Assembly: GCA_021014325.1 (NCBI GenBank)
Contig: CM037472.1
Location: 36,356,234 to 36,420,233 of the forward strand
Length of the DNA: 64,000 nt
Direction: 5' to 3'
Source: Plazaster borealis
Lineage: Eukaryota; Echinodermata; Asteroidea; Forcipulatida; Labidiasteridae
Part shown: positions 1 through 10,259 of the stretch, piece by piece
Position numbering within the stretch: the first letter of the stretch is position 1
How the letters are laid out: each line of letters opens with the position of its first letter
Made by a program: the position numbers and the translations under genes
Notes under the pieces: model-generated
What the model was told of the DNA's origin: nothing
The model's database searches: none
Seen by the model: the letters and a program-made list of their open reading frames with translations, nothing else

Positions 1-726
1 GTTAATATGAACTACACAATAATTAAAACACTTTTAAGGTTACAAATAAAAATTCTTTGCATTCTGACATTTGTTTGAAAACGCTTTCTACACAATTCTA
101 CAACCTGCTACAAGAAGTAAATTCTGATTCAGCAGAAGACAGTTTCTGTCAAATCGCACAAAATAAAGGATAGATCTTTAGTTTATATTCAAGATTATTT
201 AGACATTCATCAATTCAAAATAATGTACATACTATTGAGTTTCACTCCTCAATCACGAGTATTACGGGGATATTTAAAGGTTAGAATTTCTTGCCTCCTC
301 CAGTGTGCTTATTGATATTTTCTTTTTGCCCTTTTTTCTTCTTCTGATTTTTGATTATTGTTTAGGGGTGGGAATGGAAACAAAAGTGTTAGCTCTTTCG
401 ATTTTATAATTCCCATCTCAACCATGGCTTGATCGGGATATCGTAAATACAAAAATTCCTTTCATTCACTTGTTTTTGTAAGTCAAAGGTCGATGATTGA
501 ACACCGTGTGTTTATGACTTTTCTTTTGCTCTTTTCTGTCCCTTTTTGAGGAGGCACAAGAAAAAAAGAAATAATTCTAGCATTGACCGTGTTGATGGGC
601 CTATTTTGGTTTAGTATGCGAAGTTGTGCTACAAGTGTTGGCGCTTGTTGAGCTGTGTATCCAACTTATGATCATGGATGCAGTTACATTTTTTTTGTAA
701 ATTTGCTCCGTTAAAATTGTTGCTCC

Positions 727-905
727 GTGGAAAAGGAAACATTTCGTTTGCGAAATTCATAGTGGAACATTTCTTTTTCAAAAATGAAAATAAAGCCAAA
801 GACTACACTATCAGTGCAAGAGAATAGTGTAGTCTTTGGCTTTATTTTAATTTTGGAAAAAGAAATGTTCCACTATGAATTTCGCAAACGAATAGTTCCT
901 TTCCA
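727..905. repeat. Long fold-back inverted repeat downstream of receptor copy 1
   Basis: Arms 727-810 and 825-905 are near-perfect reverse complements, separated by a 14-base loop. Units B and C have only the right arm at this place, so the left arm is a private inverted duplication of unit A. It lies beyond the 3' end of the receptor coding region and includes the AATAAA signal (minus strand) of the right arm. Confidence 0.9.
841..846 (-). terminator. Candidate poly(A) signal AATAAA, receptor copy 1
   Basis: TTTATT on the plus strand reads AATAAA on the minus strand about 140 bases after the stop codon. The same hexamer is present at the matching place in unit B. Confidence 0.4.
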
Positions 906-982
906 CAAGGACCTGAAAATAGTTTAGATTTGATCTTTAGTTTGTTTGTTCATTCTTTCGTTGGTAGAGCCTCCGTTATCGC

Positions 983-2178
983 TCATCCAATGGTGTTTTG
1001 ATACGGTCTCTCTTTCCCTTTAACATTGACGTCTTCGTAAACAGTGTCGCCAGTATCTTCCAGTCTGTAAGTGGGCTGATCGGTAGCTGCTGGTGCCGCT
1101 TCATCTGCCTGGCTGTAGGTGTGCTGTTCGGCAGCATCTTCTGCCTCTCTGACCACGGGGTCCATATAATCGGTGTTCTTACTCGTTGATTGCAGCTCCA
1201 CGTACGGTCCGGCAGCCGGTTCTTCAGACCCTTTCCCATCAGTGAGACTTTTTATGAGACGTTTCTGTCTCAGGACCACAATGGCGAGAAGGAGATTGAT
1301 AATGAACGAAACAGCTAGGAGGATAGTAGCAGAGACTAATCCTGATAGCAAAGGGACTAAAGACACTGCAGCTCCCGTCATCGATGGGGACGTTTGAGAA
1401 GTTGTTTGTAGATTTGTTGGGGGTACCATCGTGACTTTTGTTGGTGGCTCTTCTATGATGCTAACATTGATTGGTCCCATGATACAAGAACGACTCATTT
1501 CGGGATAATACACCGGTGATGTAATGGTACACAAAAACAGGACACCATTATAGTCAATGTCTGCTATCAGAGCTGAAGACATTAATATCATATCATCACG
1601 ATGTGACAGTGTGAATGTATAACCGTTGTATCTATTTTGAACAATCTCCATCATAACTTGTGGGTTACCAACCTCTGATAAACATTGTATATTCAACTCT
1701 GTTCCAGCGACTGTTAACGGGTCCAGCAGGGGAGCATATAGGAAAGGACTCACTGGGGAGGTACAACACTGATAACGTTACAGGTACTGAGGCTGCGATG
1801 TTGTCATCAGAGACCCCCCTTTTATCAATGAGGTTGCACGTATATACCAGAGTCATCTCTGTGAACACCAGTTATAGTCAGTAGTACATTCATTGTAGTC
1901 ATTTCATATCCTGCGATAAAACTGAACCTTGGATCAGATGTCACTGTCCCTTCATCCTGTCTCAAAGTAATATTATCCTTCTTCCACTTCAAGATAAAGT
2001 GCTGCATATCAAAATCAGTGGTACACTTCAATTCAACTTGCCCGCCCTCCTTACGATCTGCCTCGGGTGTTAGTATATCTACAGACAGCTGAGCCGTCAC
2101 GATCAAGGGGCTTCTGCCTGCGTGAAGTGAACACCACATACACACCAGATAAAGATACACAGATGTAATGACATCCAT
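983..2178 (-). pseudogene. Two-Ig-domain tyrosine-tailed receptor, copy 1, frameshifted
   Basis: Minus-strand relative of the intact genes at 6536 and 15634. The N-terminal part (2178 down to about 1850) encodes a signal peptide and a V-like Ig domain (LKC, KWKKDN, DDSGIY). Against copies 2 and 3, two bases of a TA repeat are missing near 1848, so the reading frame closes shortly after GIY. The middle part (about 1730-1850) is open in another frame (TCNLIDKRG, LSVLYLPSESFPICSPAGP). A second 2-bp loss near 1722 (GTTGTAACG in copy 3, GTTAACG here) shifts the frame again. The remainder, 983-1722, encodes the C2-like domain, stalk, membrane span and full tail, with the TVYEDV and PYQNT motifs. 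The ATG two codons further upstream in copy 2 is ATT here, so the start would be at 2178. Either a real pseudogene or two assembly indels in short repeats. Confidence 0.85.
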
Positions 2179-2228
2179 TATGTCAATGGAAAAGCAAGAA
2201 GTTGGTTTGTGCATCTGTAAATCACACA

Positions 2229-2236
2229 CCTTTATA
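2229..2236 (-). promoter_or_regulatory. TATA box, receptor copy 1
   Basis: TATAAAGG on the minus strand, about 51 bases upstream of the copy-1 start codon, in a block (TATAAAGGTGTGTGAT) conserved with copy 3. Confidence 0.5.
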
Positions 2237-2307
2237 CATCGCGATCATAACATGAACCTGCTTTAGCTTGGAGTATTTTTCCTTTCCGTCTGAGCCAAAA
2301 ACACACA

Positions 2308-2324
2308 TCAATGAACTTCAACAA
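2308..2324 (-). promoter_or_regulatory. Conserved upstream motif, receptor copy 1
   Basis: Plus-strand TCAATGAACTTCAACAA lies about 130 bases upstream of the start. The same or a near-identical word lies upstream of copies 2 (7878) and 3 (16998), and a diverged form lies upstream of the 35 kb gene (37014). Additional copies sit in spacers at 4292, 9851 and 24933. No binding factor is proposed. Confidence 0.35.
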
Positions 2325-3230
2325 TAAACACACCTTAAGGGATTTGTATAGCATGTTTTCATTTGATTCAGGAAGGGTCAACAATGCCGTATTTGGAACG
2401 GAACACATTGTCACGCCAGCCATTGACAGGTTTATGAAAATGCCATGAATTATTCTCAACAATATACTGTTATTTGAATGCCAATCACATTTTGACACGT
2501 TCATCTCCTTTTAGACATTTAAACAAATTCCAGAGCAGATCTTGTAAACTGGTGTTTTTAAGTATTGATGCGAAATCCGGCAATGGCACCAAATGCCAAC
2601 AGTTTTTAAACGAATACTGACTCAGTGACTTTGAAGTGGAACGCTGCTCAATGGTAATAAACAGCAAGCTGTCAACAATTAAAACAAATAAGAATTGTGC
2701 ACTTGGCCGTTTCTCAGATATGACATATATTGTGTTACCCCTAAGGCCTACTGTTTTTATTTGTTGTTGTTTTTAGTTGTGTTTACCAACCTAAATCAAA
2801 ATAGAGCACACGTTTTATGTAGGTGCAAATTTTCTAGAACCAAACTTAAGCGGGGACTTTTGTGAATACGTTTAGCATACACTTCCTCTTATTGACAGTC
2901 TTACAGTGCAAATAATGCATTTTCTTCAAATGTTTTACTTCGTTGTAAAACAAGTTTTAACTCATGAAAATCAATAAATGAATTCTGAAACTTATCTTTT
3001 GAAATCAGCTGTTGTGTTCCTTTAAAAAAAAAATTAACCTTGAATTAACTGAACTATATTCGGCTCTACAACTGTAAAGTATTCGAATTACATTATTTTT
3101 CATGTATTACTTGATTTTGATTGTAAACTAAACATGCGGTGCAGCATTGAATCAATAATTTGTCCATGGTTACTAACATAGTATTTTACGCATTAGAATC
3201 TAAATATTTACTGGGACTAAAGATGTATTC

Positions 3231-3592
3231 AAGGGGTCTGTATACGTTTGGTAATGACTCTAAAAATGAATGGCAATAAAAACTTACTTGGTAAGAAGTA
3301 CAGCAGCTTTGGATAGTATAATGCATTTTGGGAAACCTTTCACTTCGAAATACTGGGGTTATGGCAAAAGATATCACTTGTTATCCCCAACAAGTTTGAA
3401 TCTGAGAAGCCTTACTGACAGTAACGTTTCTCAGATTGTGTATTCCAATTGCAAATTATTCTTCCTGCGTGGACATATAACCACTCAAGATTTTCGGCAA
3501 TATCTCAAAACCGCTACCACCTTTTGAAATGAAATGTTCACAGGTTAGTTTTATGGTGGGTTCCAACTACCAAACGTATACAATCCCTTTAT
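3231..3592 (+). mobile_element. TTAA-type MITE, family B
   Basis: Starts with GGTCTGTATACGTTTGGTAAT and ends with ACCAAACGTATACAATCCCTTT, an inverted-repeat pair. It shares its body with copies at 8803, 24466, 31388, 33877 and 40645. No transposase. In better-kept copies the ends abut TTAA on both sides, which suggests piggyBac- or Kolobok-type mobilisation. Confidence 0.7.
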
Positions 3593-4350
3593 CTCAATAT
3601 AACATTCTAGTAACATCTCACATAGGATAGATTTGTACACGTCTCAAACTTCCATTATAACTCAAAATATCTACACTTTATTAGATTCCAGTCATCAACA
3701 ATTAAGATAACTGATAGGTCAAGACTTTCTTGCATTCACCTTTTCTTCTATACAAAGAGGAAAACATTTTAGTGAATGTTTTCAGTGCTTTCTTATTTTG
3801 TATTTGATTATTTCTTGTTTGATTATTTCTTATTTGATGATACCTGTTAGGGGCGGTTAACCGCTGTTGGTTACCAATAAATACATAAATAAAATAAAAA
3901 TTCCTCGTGTGTATTTGTGATATTTTCTTTTCTTTATTTTCCTTTTCACTCTTCAGCTATGAAGAAATTGAGATAATTGAAAGGTAAAGACTTCTCACAT
4001 TCACCTTTTCTTCTTATAGTAAAGACGACACTATTTATACACTGTGTATTGGTGATATTTTCTTTTCTTTCGTAATCGTGTTTTTTATCGTGTTTTTTTT
4101 TACAAAAGTATATGGAAGTCAATTATCCTTTCTTAGTCTGTCTTCCAAGTTTAAGAAATAAGAAGGGCCTCAATTGACATAAAGAGAGCGAATTCAGTAT
4201 GCACTGATCCAATCACAACCAATTGATATACATCAAGTTAACTTTGACAACTACTCAACTTTAAGTTCCGTCTGCGCTGCTTGTTCACGCATCAATGAAC
4301 TTCAACAAGTCTTGGCGACCAGGGATCTGAATTATAGTTTTTCATTTTAA

Positions 4351-4694
4351 AGGGTGTGTTCAACATTGGTAAGAATGAAAATATAAATGCTCACAGATTT
4401 GCACATAACTCACATGGTATAAAGATGGTCATGGTAGAAAACTTCCCTTGAAATAGTTTTGCTTGAAATGCCATAGTTTTTACGAAATGAGTAAAATAAT
4501 AGTATTTATCCTGCAGAATAAATTCCGATGTTTGAAAAAAAGTTAAAACACATAAGGTTTTTTTTCACTGTTTTCTCATGACTCCGAAGACCGATTTAGC
4601 TTAAACTTCCACAGGTTTGTTATTTCATGTATATGTTGGGTCACATCGAGTTTGGATACAGGTCTTTTGCAATTACCAATGTTGTACACACCCT
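4351..4694 (+). mobile_element. TTAA-type MITE, family C
   Basis: TTAA precedes AGGGTGTGTTCAACATTGGT, and ACCAATGTTGTACACACCCT is followed by TTAA, so both the terminal inverted repeats and the TTAA target duplication are visible. The copy in unit B is at 9910-10259, and a partial copy lies near 48467. Confidence 0.75.
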
Positions 4695-6398
4695 TTAAAG
4701 AGGAGGTAAACATTGTTGTACACTCACCGTAAAATGACAACAATTGGGAAACATTAATAATGTAATGGTCAAATGTTTCCCTTGTTCTTGATTATATCAT
4801 TTGGAACATCAGGAGGCTAATAATAGCCATCAATTTTCCATCAAATCTACTTAAAGGTTTAGGTACCAAAATGTCAACAATGTATACGATTGCAATTTAT
4901 TTATAAATTTCTTATTGCGAAATCAAGACCATTGTGCAAAATTATCATACCGAGTATTCAACCGATTATGTTCTCCCACAACTTATACAATAGTGAACTA
5001 TATTAGAACCCATTCATTAAAATGAAAAATTGAAAAAATGGAAACCAATGAAATACTATTTTATGTTTACCATCTTGAAGGTTCAGCAATATCAACAAGT
5101 TAATGTATTCGGCTGCAATTTATAAGTTTCTTTTTATGAATCAAGATAATGCAATTAGACCTATGCAATACTGGGTTTTCAGCCGGTAATGTTGTCATGG
5201 GCGTTACTGATGCGATCTGATTTGGGTGAAAACCTTTTAAAAACTTGTACTTATTTTTTTCTTCTTTTTTTGGAAAGGCTATCATAGTTTATGGTAATTT
5301 TTAATATTATTTGCAACAAACTAAATGATATTAGAGTTAGTCCCTCGAGTTGGTTGGGCCTACCAGACAAGTGTGGCTAGCTCATGGACTATAACGCATG
5401 CATGTGCTTTGAGCCTAGAATAAGAAAGAAAACAGATTGCTATACTGAAGAAGTGAAGAAGAAGTGTAGCATTGTTAGGTAATCCAATATTTCTGACTCT
5501 TTAATTGTAAAACATTGTAGCACTTCATATTTATATGTTGATCTTATTGTAAACCAAACATTCGCTGCAGTATTGAAGTTGAAGCCTATGAATAAGATTC
5601 AATTATAAAAAAAACCCGAAAGTAATAACTTTTTCATATGAACTACACAATTATAATTAAAAAACCTTTAAGCTTACAAATTAAAATTCTTTGCATTCTG
5701 ACTTTTGTTTGAAAACGCTTCTACACATGTCTACAACCTGCTATACAAGAGGTAAATTCTGATTCAGCAAAAGAAAGTTTCTGTCAAATCGCACAAAATA
5801 AAGGATAGATCTTTAGTTTATATTCAAGATTATTAGACATTCATCAATTCAAAATATGGATATATTATTGAGTTTCACTCCTCAATCATGAATATTACGG
5901 GCCGGGATATTTAAAGGTTACAATTTCTTGCCTTCTCCCGTGTGCTTAAGGATATTTCCTATTTGCCTTTTTAATTGTTTTTATCCGATTTGTGAAAATT
6001 GTTTAGGGGGTGGGAACGGAAACAAAAGTGTTAGCTCTTTCGATTTTATAATTCCACATCTCAACCATGACTTGATCGAGATATCGTAAATATAAAAATT
6101 TCTTTCATTCACTTGTTTTTGTAAGTCAAAGGTCGATGATTGAATACCGTGTGTTTATGACTTATCTTTTGCTCTTTTCTGTCTCTTTTTAAGGAGGCAA
6201 AGGAAAAAAGGAATAATTTCCTTTCGGTTGACTGTGTTGACGGGCCTATTTTGGTTTAGTTTCTGAAGATGTGCTACAAGTGTTGGCGCTTGCTGAGCTG
6301 TGTATCCACTTATGATTAGATGCAGTTACATGTTTGTTTGTTTTTGCTGCGTGTAAAATTGTTGCTCCGTGGTGCAAGAGAATAGTTTAGTCTTTGGC

Positions 6399-6404
6399 TT
6401 TATT
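6399..6404 (-). terminator. Candidate poly(A) signal AATAAA, receptor copy 2
   Basis: TTTATT on the plus strand (AATAAA on minus), about 132 bases after the stop codon at 6536. This is the exact place where unit C carries the 3.5 kb insertion. Confidence 0.45.
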
Positions 6405-6535
6405 TTCATTTTTGGAAAAGAAATGTTCTACTATGAATTTCGCAAATGAAATGTCTCCTTTTCCACAAGGACCTATAAATAGTTTAGATTTGATCTTTGG
6501 TCAGTTTGTTCATTCTTTCGATGGCAGAGCCTCCC

Positions 6536-7726
6536 TTAGCGCTTATCCAATGGTATTCTGATACGGTCTCTCTCTCCCTTTAGCATTACATCTTCGTACA
6601 CAGTGTTGATGGTATCTTCCTGTCTGTAAGTGGGCTGATCGGTAGCTGCTGGTGCCGCTTCATCTGCCTGGCTGTAGGTGTGCTGTTCGGCAGCATCTTC
6701 TGCCCCTATGACCACAGGGTCCATATAAACGGTGTTCTTACTCGTTGATTGCAGCTCCATGTACGGTTCGGCAGCCGGTTCTTCAGACCCTTTCCCACCA
6801 GTAACACTATTACTTAGACGTCTGAGTCTCAATACCATAATAATGAGCAAGACGTTGATAATGAATGAAAGTGCGAGGAGGACGGTAGCAGCGACTAATC
6901 CTGGCAGCAAGGGAACCGAGTACGTTTTAGACGTTGTTGGCAGATTTGTTGGGGGTTCCGTCGTGAGTGTTGTAGGTGACTCTTCTATCATGCTAACATT
7001 GATTGGCCCAATGAAACACGAGCGACTCATTTCGGGATAATACACCGGTGATGTAATGGTACACAAAAACAGGACACCATTATAGTCAATGTCTACTATC
7101 AGAGATAAAGACATTGATATCATATCACCACGATGTGACAGTGTGAATGTATAATCGTTGTATTTATTTTGAACAATCTCCATCATGACTTGTGGGTTGC
7201 CGACCTCTGATGAACATTGTATATTCAACTCTGTTCCAGCGACTGTTGTAATGGGTCCAGCAGGGGAGCATATAGGAAAGGACTCACTGGGTAAGTACAA
7301 CACTGATAACATTACATGTACTGAGCCTACGATGTTGTCACCATTATCAATGAGGTTGCACGTATATATACCAGAGTCATTTCTGTGAACACCAGTTATA
7401 ACCAGAAGTTTATTAATTACCGTATTATTCGCATTATATCCTGTGAAGAAACTAAACCTTGGATCATATGTCGCTGTTCCTTCATCCTCTGTCAAATTAA
7501 CAGTGTCCTTCTGCCATTCCAAGGTGATGTACCGCATATCAAAGTAAGTGGTACAACTTATTCGAACTTCCCCGCCCTCCTTACGATCTGCCTCGGGTGT
7601 TAGTATCGCAACTGCAGACAGCATCGGTTGAGCCGTTACGATCAAGGGGCTTCTGCCTACGTGAAGTGAAAACCACATACACACCAGAGAAAGATACACA
7701 GATGTAATGATATCCATTATGTCCAT
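6536..7726 (-). CDS. Two-Ig-domain type I receptor with tyrosine-motif tail, copy 2
   Basis: Single-exon ORF of 396 aa, predicted type I membrane protein. Residues 1-24 form a signal peptide (hydrophobic YLSLVCMWFSL). A V-like Ig domain covers about 35-143, with C58, W71 and the NDSGIYTC signature ending at C123. A C2-like domain covers 150-243, with C171 and C222 as the core pair and an extra pair C153/C237. A Thr/Pro stalk (244-270) leads to one membrane span (271-299) followed by LRLRR. The tail carries Y322 (YMEL), Y334 (TVYMDP), Y351, Y367 and Y377 in TVYEDV, which fits the ITSM pattern TxYxxV/I. NxS/T sites are at N77, N100 and N243. Compared with copies 1 and 3, one G is missing in the last codons (GCATTACATC versus GCATTGACATC on plus), so the final RPYQNTIG is replaced by an unrelated basic end. 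Ligand unknown; an immune recognition role is inferred from architecture. Confidence 0.85.
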   Translation of the reverse strand: MDIMDIITSVYLSLVCMWFSLHVGRSPLIVTAQPMLSAVAILTPEADRKEGGEVRISCTTYFDMRYITLEWQKDTVNLTEDEGTATYDPRFSFFTGYNANNTVINKLLVITGVHRNDSGIYTCNLIDNGDNIVGSVHVMLSVLYLPSESFPICSPAGPITTVAGTELNIQCSSEVGNPQVMMEIVQNKYNDYTFTLSHRGDMISMSLSLIVDIDYNGVLFLCTITSPVYYPEMSRSCFIGPINVSMIEESPTTLTTEPPTNLPTTSKTYSVPLLPGLVAATVLLALSFIINVLLIIMVLRLRRLSNSVTGGKGSEEPAAEPYMELQSTSKNTVYMDPVVIGAEDAAEQHTYSQADEAAPAATDQPTYRQEDTINTVYEDVMLKGERDRIRIPLDKR

Positions 7727-7796
7727 GTTAAAGCAAGAAGATGGATTGATTTGAAAATGGAGTTTTCTACCGTTGGTACGTCTGTAAAATCACACA

Positions 7797-7805
7797 CCTT
7801 TCATA
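7797..7805 (-). promoter_or_regulatory. Altered TATA-like box, receptor copy 2
   Basis: Reads TATGAAAGG on the minus strand where copies 1 and 3 read TATAAAGG. The flanks match, so the one-base change and insertion are specific to copy 2. Promoter strength may differ between copies. Confidence 0.4.
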
Positions 7806-7877
7806 CAGATCGAGATCACAAAATGAACCTCAGCTAGGAGTAATATTTTCACTTCAGTCTGCGACAGCAACATACAC

Positions 7878-7894
7878 CAATGAACTTCAACAAT
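7878..7894 (-). promoter_or_regulatory. Conserved upstream motif, receptor copy 2
   Basis: CCAATGAACTTCAACAA on plus, 152 bases upstream of the copy-2 start codon and at the same relative place as in copies 1 and 3. Confidence 0.3.
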
Positions 7895-8802
7895 AAACAC
7901 ACCCTGAGGAATTTGCAGCATGTTTTCAAGTTGATTCAGGAAGGGTCATCAATGCCGTATTGGGAACGGAACACATTGTCACGCCAGCCATTGACAGGTT
8001 TATGCAAACGTCATGAATTTTATTCTCAACAATTTACTGTTATTTGAATGTCAATCACATTTTGACACGTTCATCTCCTTTTAGACATTTAAACAAATTC
8101 AGAGTGTATCTTGTAAACTGGTGTTTTTAAGTATTGGTGCGAAATCCGGCAATGGCACCAAATGCCAAAAGTTTTTAAACGAATACTGACTCAGTGACTT
8201 TGAAGTGGAACGCTGCTCAATGGTGATAAACAGCAAGATATCAGCAATTAAAACTAAGAATTGGGCGTGTGGCTGTTTCTCAAATGACATATGTGTTACC
8301 CCTTAGGCCTACTGTTTTTATTTGTTGTTGTTTTTGTTTTGTTTACCTACCTTACTCAAAATAGAGCACACGTTTTACGTAGATGCACATTTTTCTAGAA
8401 ATAAACTTTAGCTGGGACTTTTGTGAATACGTTTATCATATACGCTCCTTCTCACTGACAGTCTTCAGTGCAAATAATGTATTTTCTTCAAATGTTTAAC
8501 TTCGTTGTAAAACAAGTTGTAACTCATGGAAATCAATAAATGAATTCTGAAACTTATCTTTTGAAATCAGCTGTTGTGTTCCTTTTTAATTTTTTAAAAC
8601 CTTGAATTAACTGAACTAAGCAGTGTATATTCGGCTCTACAATTGTAAAGTGTTCGAATTACATTCTTTTTCATGTATTACTTGATTTTGATTGTAAACT
8701 AAACATGCGGTGCAGCATTGAATCAATGATTTGTCCATGGTTACTAACATAGCATTTTACGCATTAGAATCTAAATATTTACTGGGACTAAAGATGTATT
8801 CA

Positions 8803-9160
8803 AACGGTCTGTATACGTTTGGTAATGACTCTAAAAATGAATGGCAATAACAACTTACTTGGTAAGAAGTACAGCAGCTTTGGATAGCATAATGCATTTT
8901 GGGAAACCTTTCACTTCGAAATACTGGGGTTATGGCAAAAGATATCACTCGTTATCCCCAACAAATTTGAATCTGAGAAGCCTTACTGACAATAACGTTT
9001 TCAGATTGTGTATTCCAATTGCAAATTATTCTTCCTGCGTGGACATAACCACTCCAGATTTTCGGCAATTTCTCAAAAACGCTACCACCTTTTGAAATGA
9101 AATGTTCACAGGTTAGTTTAATGGTGGGTTCCAACTACCAAACGTATACAATTCCTTTAA
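8803..9160 (+). mobile_element. TTAA-type MITE, family B (unit B copy)
   Basis: Orthologous by position to the element at 3231-3592, so it was inherited through the tandem duplication rather than inserted independently. The right end reads TATACAATTCCTTTAA. Confidence 0.7.
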
Positions 9161-9909
9161 CTCAGCATAACATTCTAATAACATCTCACATAGGATAGAT
9201 TTGTACACGTCTCAAACTTCCATTATAATTCAAAATATCTACACTTTTTTAGATTCCAGTCATCAACAATTGAGATAACTGAAAGGTCAAGACTTTCTAG
9301 CATTCACCTTTTCTTCTATACAAAGAGGAAAACATTTTAGTGAATGTTTTCAGTGCTTTCTTATTTTCTATTTAATTATTTCTTATTTGATTATTTCTTA
9401 TTTGATGATACCTGTTTGTGGCGGTTAACCGCTGTTGGTTACCAATAAATACATAAAATAAAATAAAAATTCCTCTGTGTATTTGTGATATTTTCTTTTC
9501 TTTATTTTCCTTTCCAATCTTCAACTATGAGAAAAAATTGAGATAACTGAAAGGTAAATACTTTCTCACATTCACCTTTTCTTCTTATAGTAAAGAGGAC
9601 ACTATTTATACACTGTGTAGGCCTATTGGTGATATTTTCTTTTCTTTCGTAATCGTGTTTTTTTTTACAAAAGTATATGGAAATCAATTATCTTTCTTAG
9701 TCTGTCGTCCAAGTTTAAGAAATAAGAAGGGCCTCATTACACAAATGCGAATTCAGTATGCACTGATCCATTCACAACCAAGTGATATACATCAAGTTAA
9801 CTTTGACAACTACTCCACTTTAAGTTCCGTCTGCGCTGCTTGTTCACGCATCAATGAACTTCAACAAGTCTTGGCGACCAGGGATCTGAATTATAGTTTT
9901 TCATTTTAA

Positions 9910-10259
9910 AGGGTGTGTTCAACATTGGTAAGAATGAAAATATAAATGCTCACAGATTTGCACATAACTCACATGGTATAAAGATAGTCATGGTAGAAAA
10001 CTTCCCTTGAAATAATTTTGCTTGAAATGCCATAGTTTTTACGAAATGAGTAAAATAATAGTATTTAATATCCTGCAGAATAAATTCCGATGTTTGAAAA
10101 AAAAGTTAAAACACATAAGGTTTTTATTTTCACTGTTTTCTCATGACTCCGAAGACCGATTTAGCTTAAACTTCCACAGGTTTGTTATTTCATGTATATG
10201 TTGGGTCACATCGAGTTTGGATACAGGTCTTTTGCACTTACCAATGTTGTACACACCCT
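9910..10259 (+). mobile_element. TTAA-type MITE, family C (unit B copy)
   Basis: Same element as at 4351-4694, again flanked by TTAA at both ends and carried by the tandem duplication. Confidence 0.7.

Larger units (their letters stand above)
1..5632. repeat. Tandem segmental duplication, unit A (5'-cut by window edge)
   Basis: First of three direct copies of a ~5.57 kb unit. The sequence at the window start (ATGAACTACACAAT...) returns at about 5639 and 11199, and the whole spacer, receptor gene and embedded MITEs return in the same order with only small indels. The unit holds the receptor pseudogene at 983-2178, a TTAA MITE at 3231-3592 and another at 4351-4694. The rest of the spacer (1-726, 2240-3230, 3593-4346, 4699-5632) shows no other gene that I can support. 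Because the window begins inside the unit, more copies may lie upstream. Confidence 0.9.
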
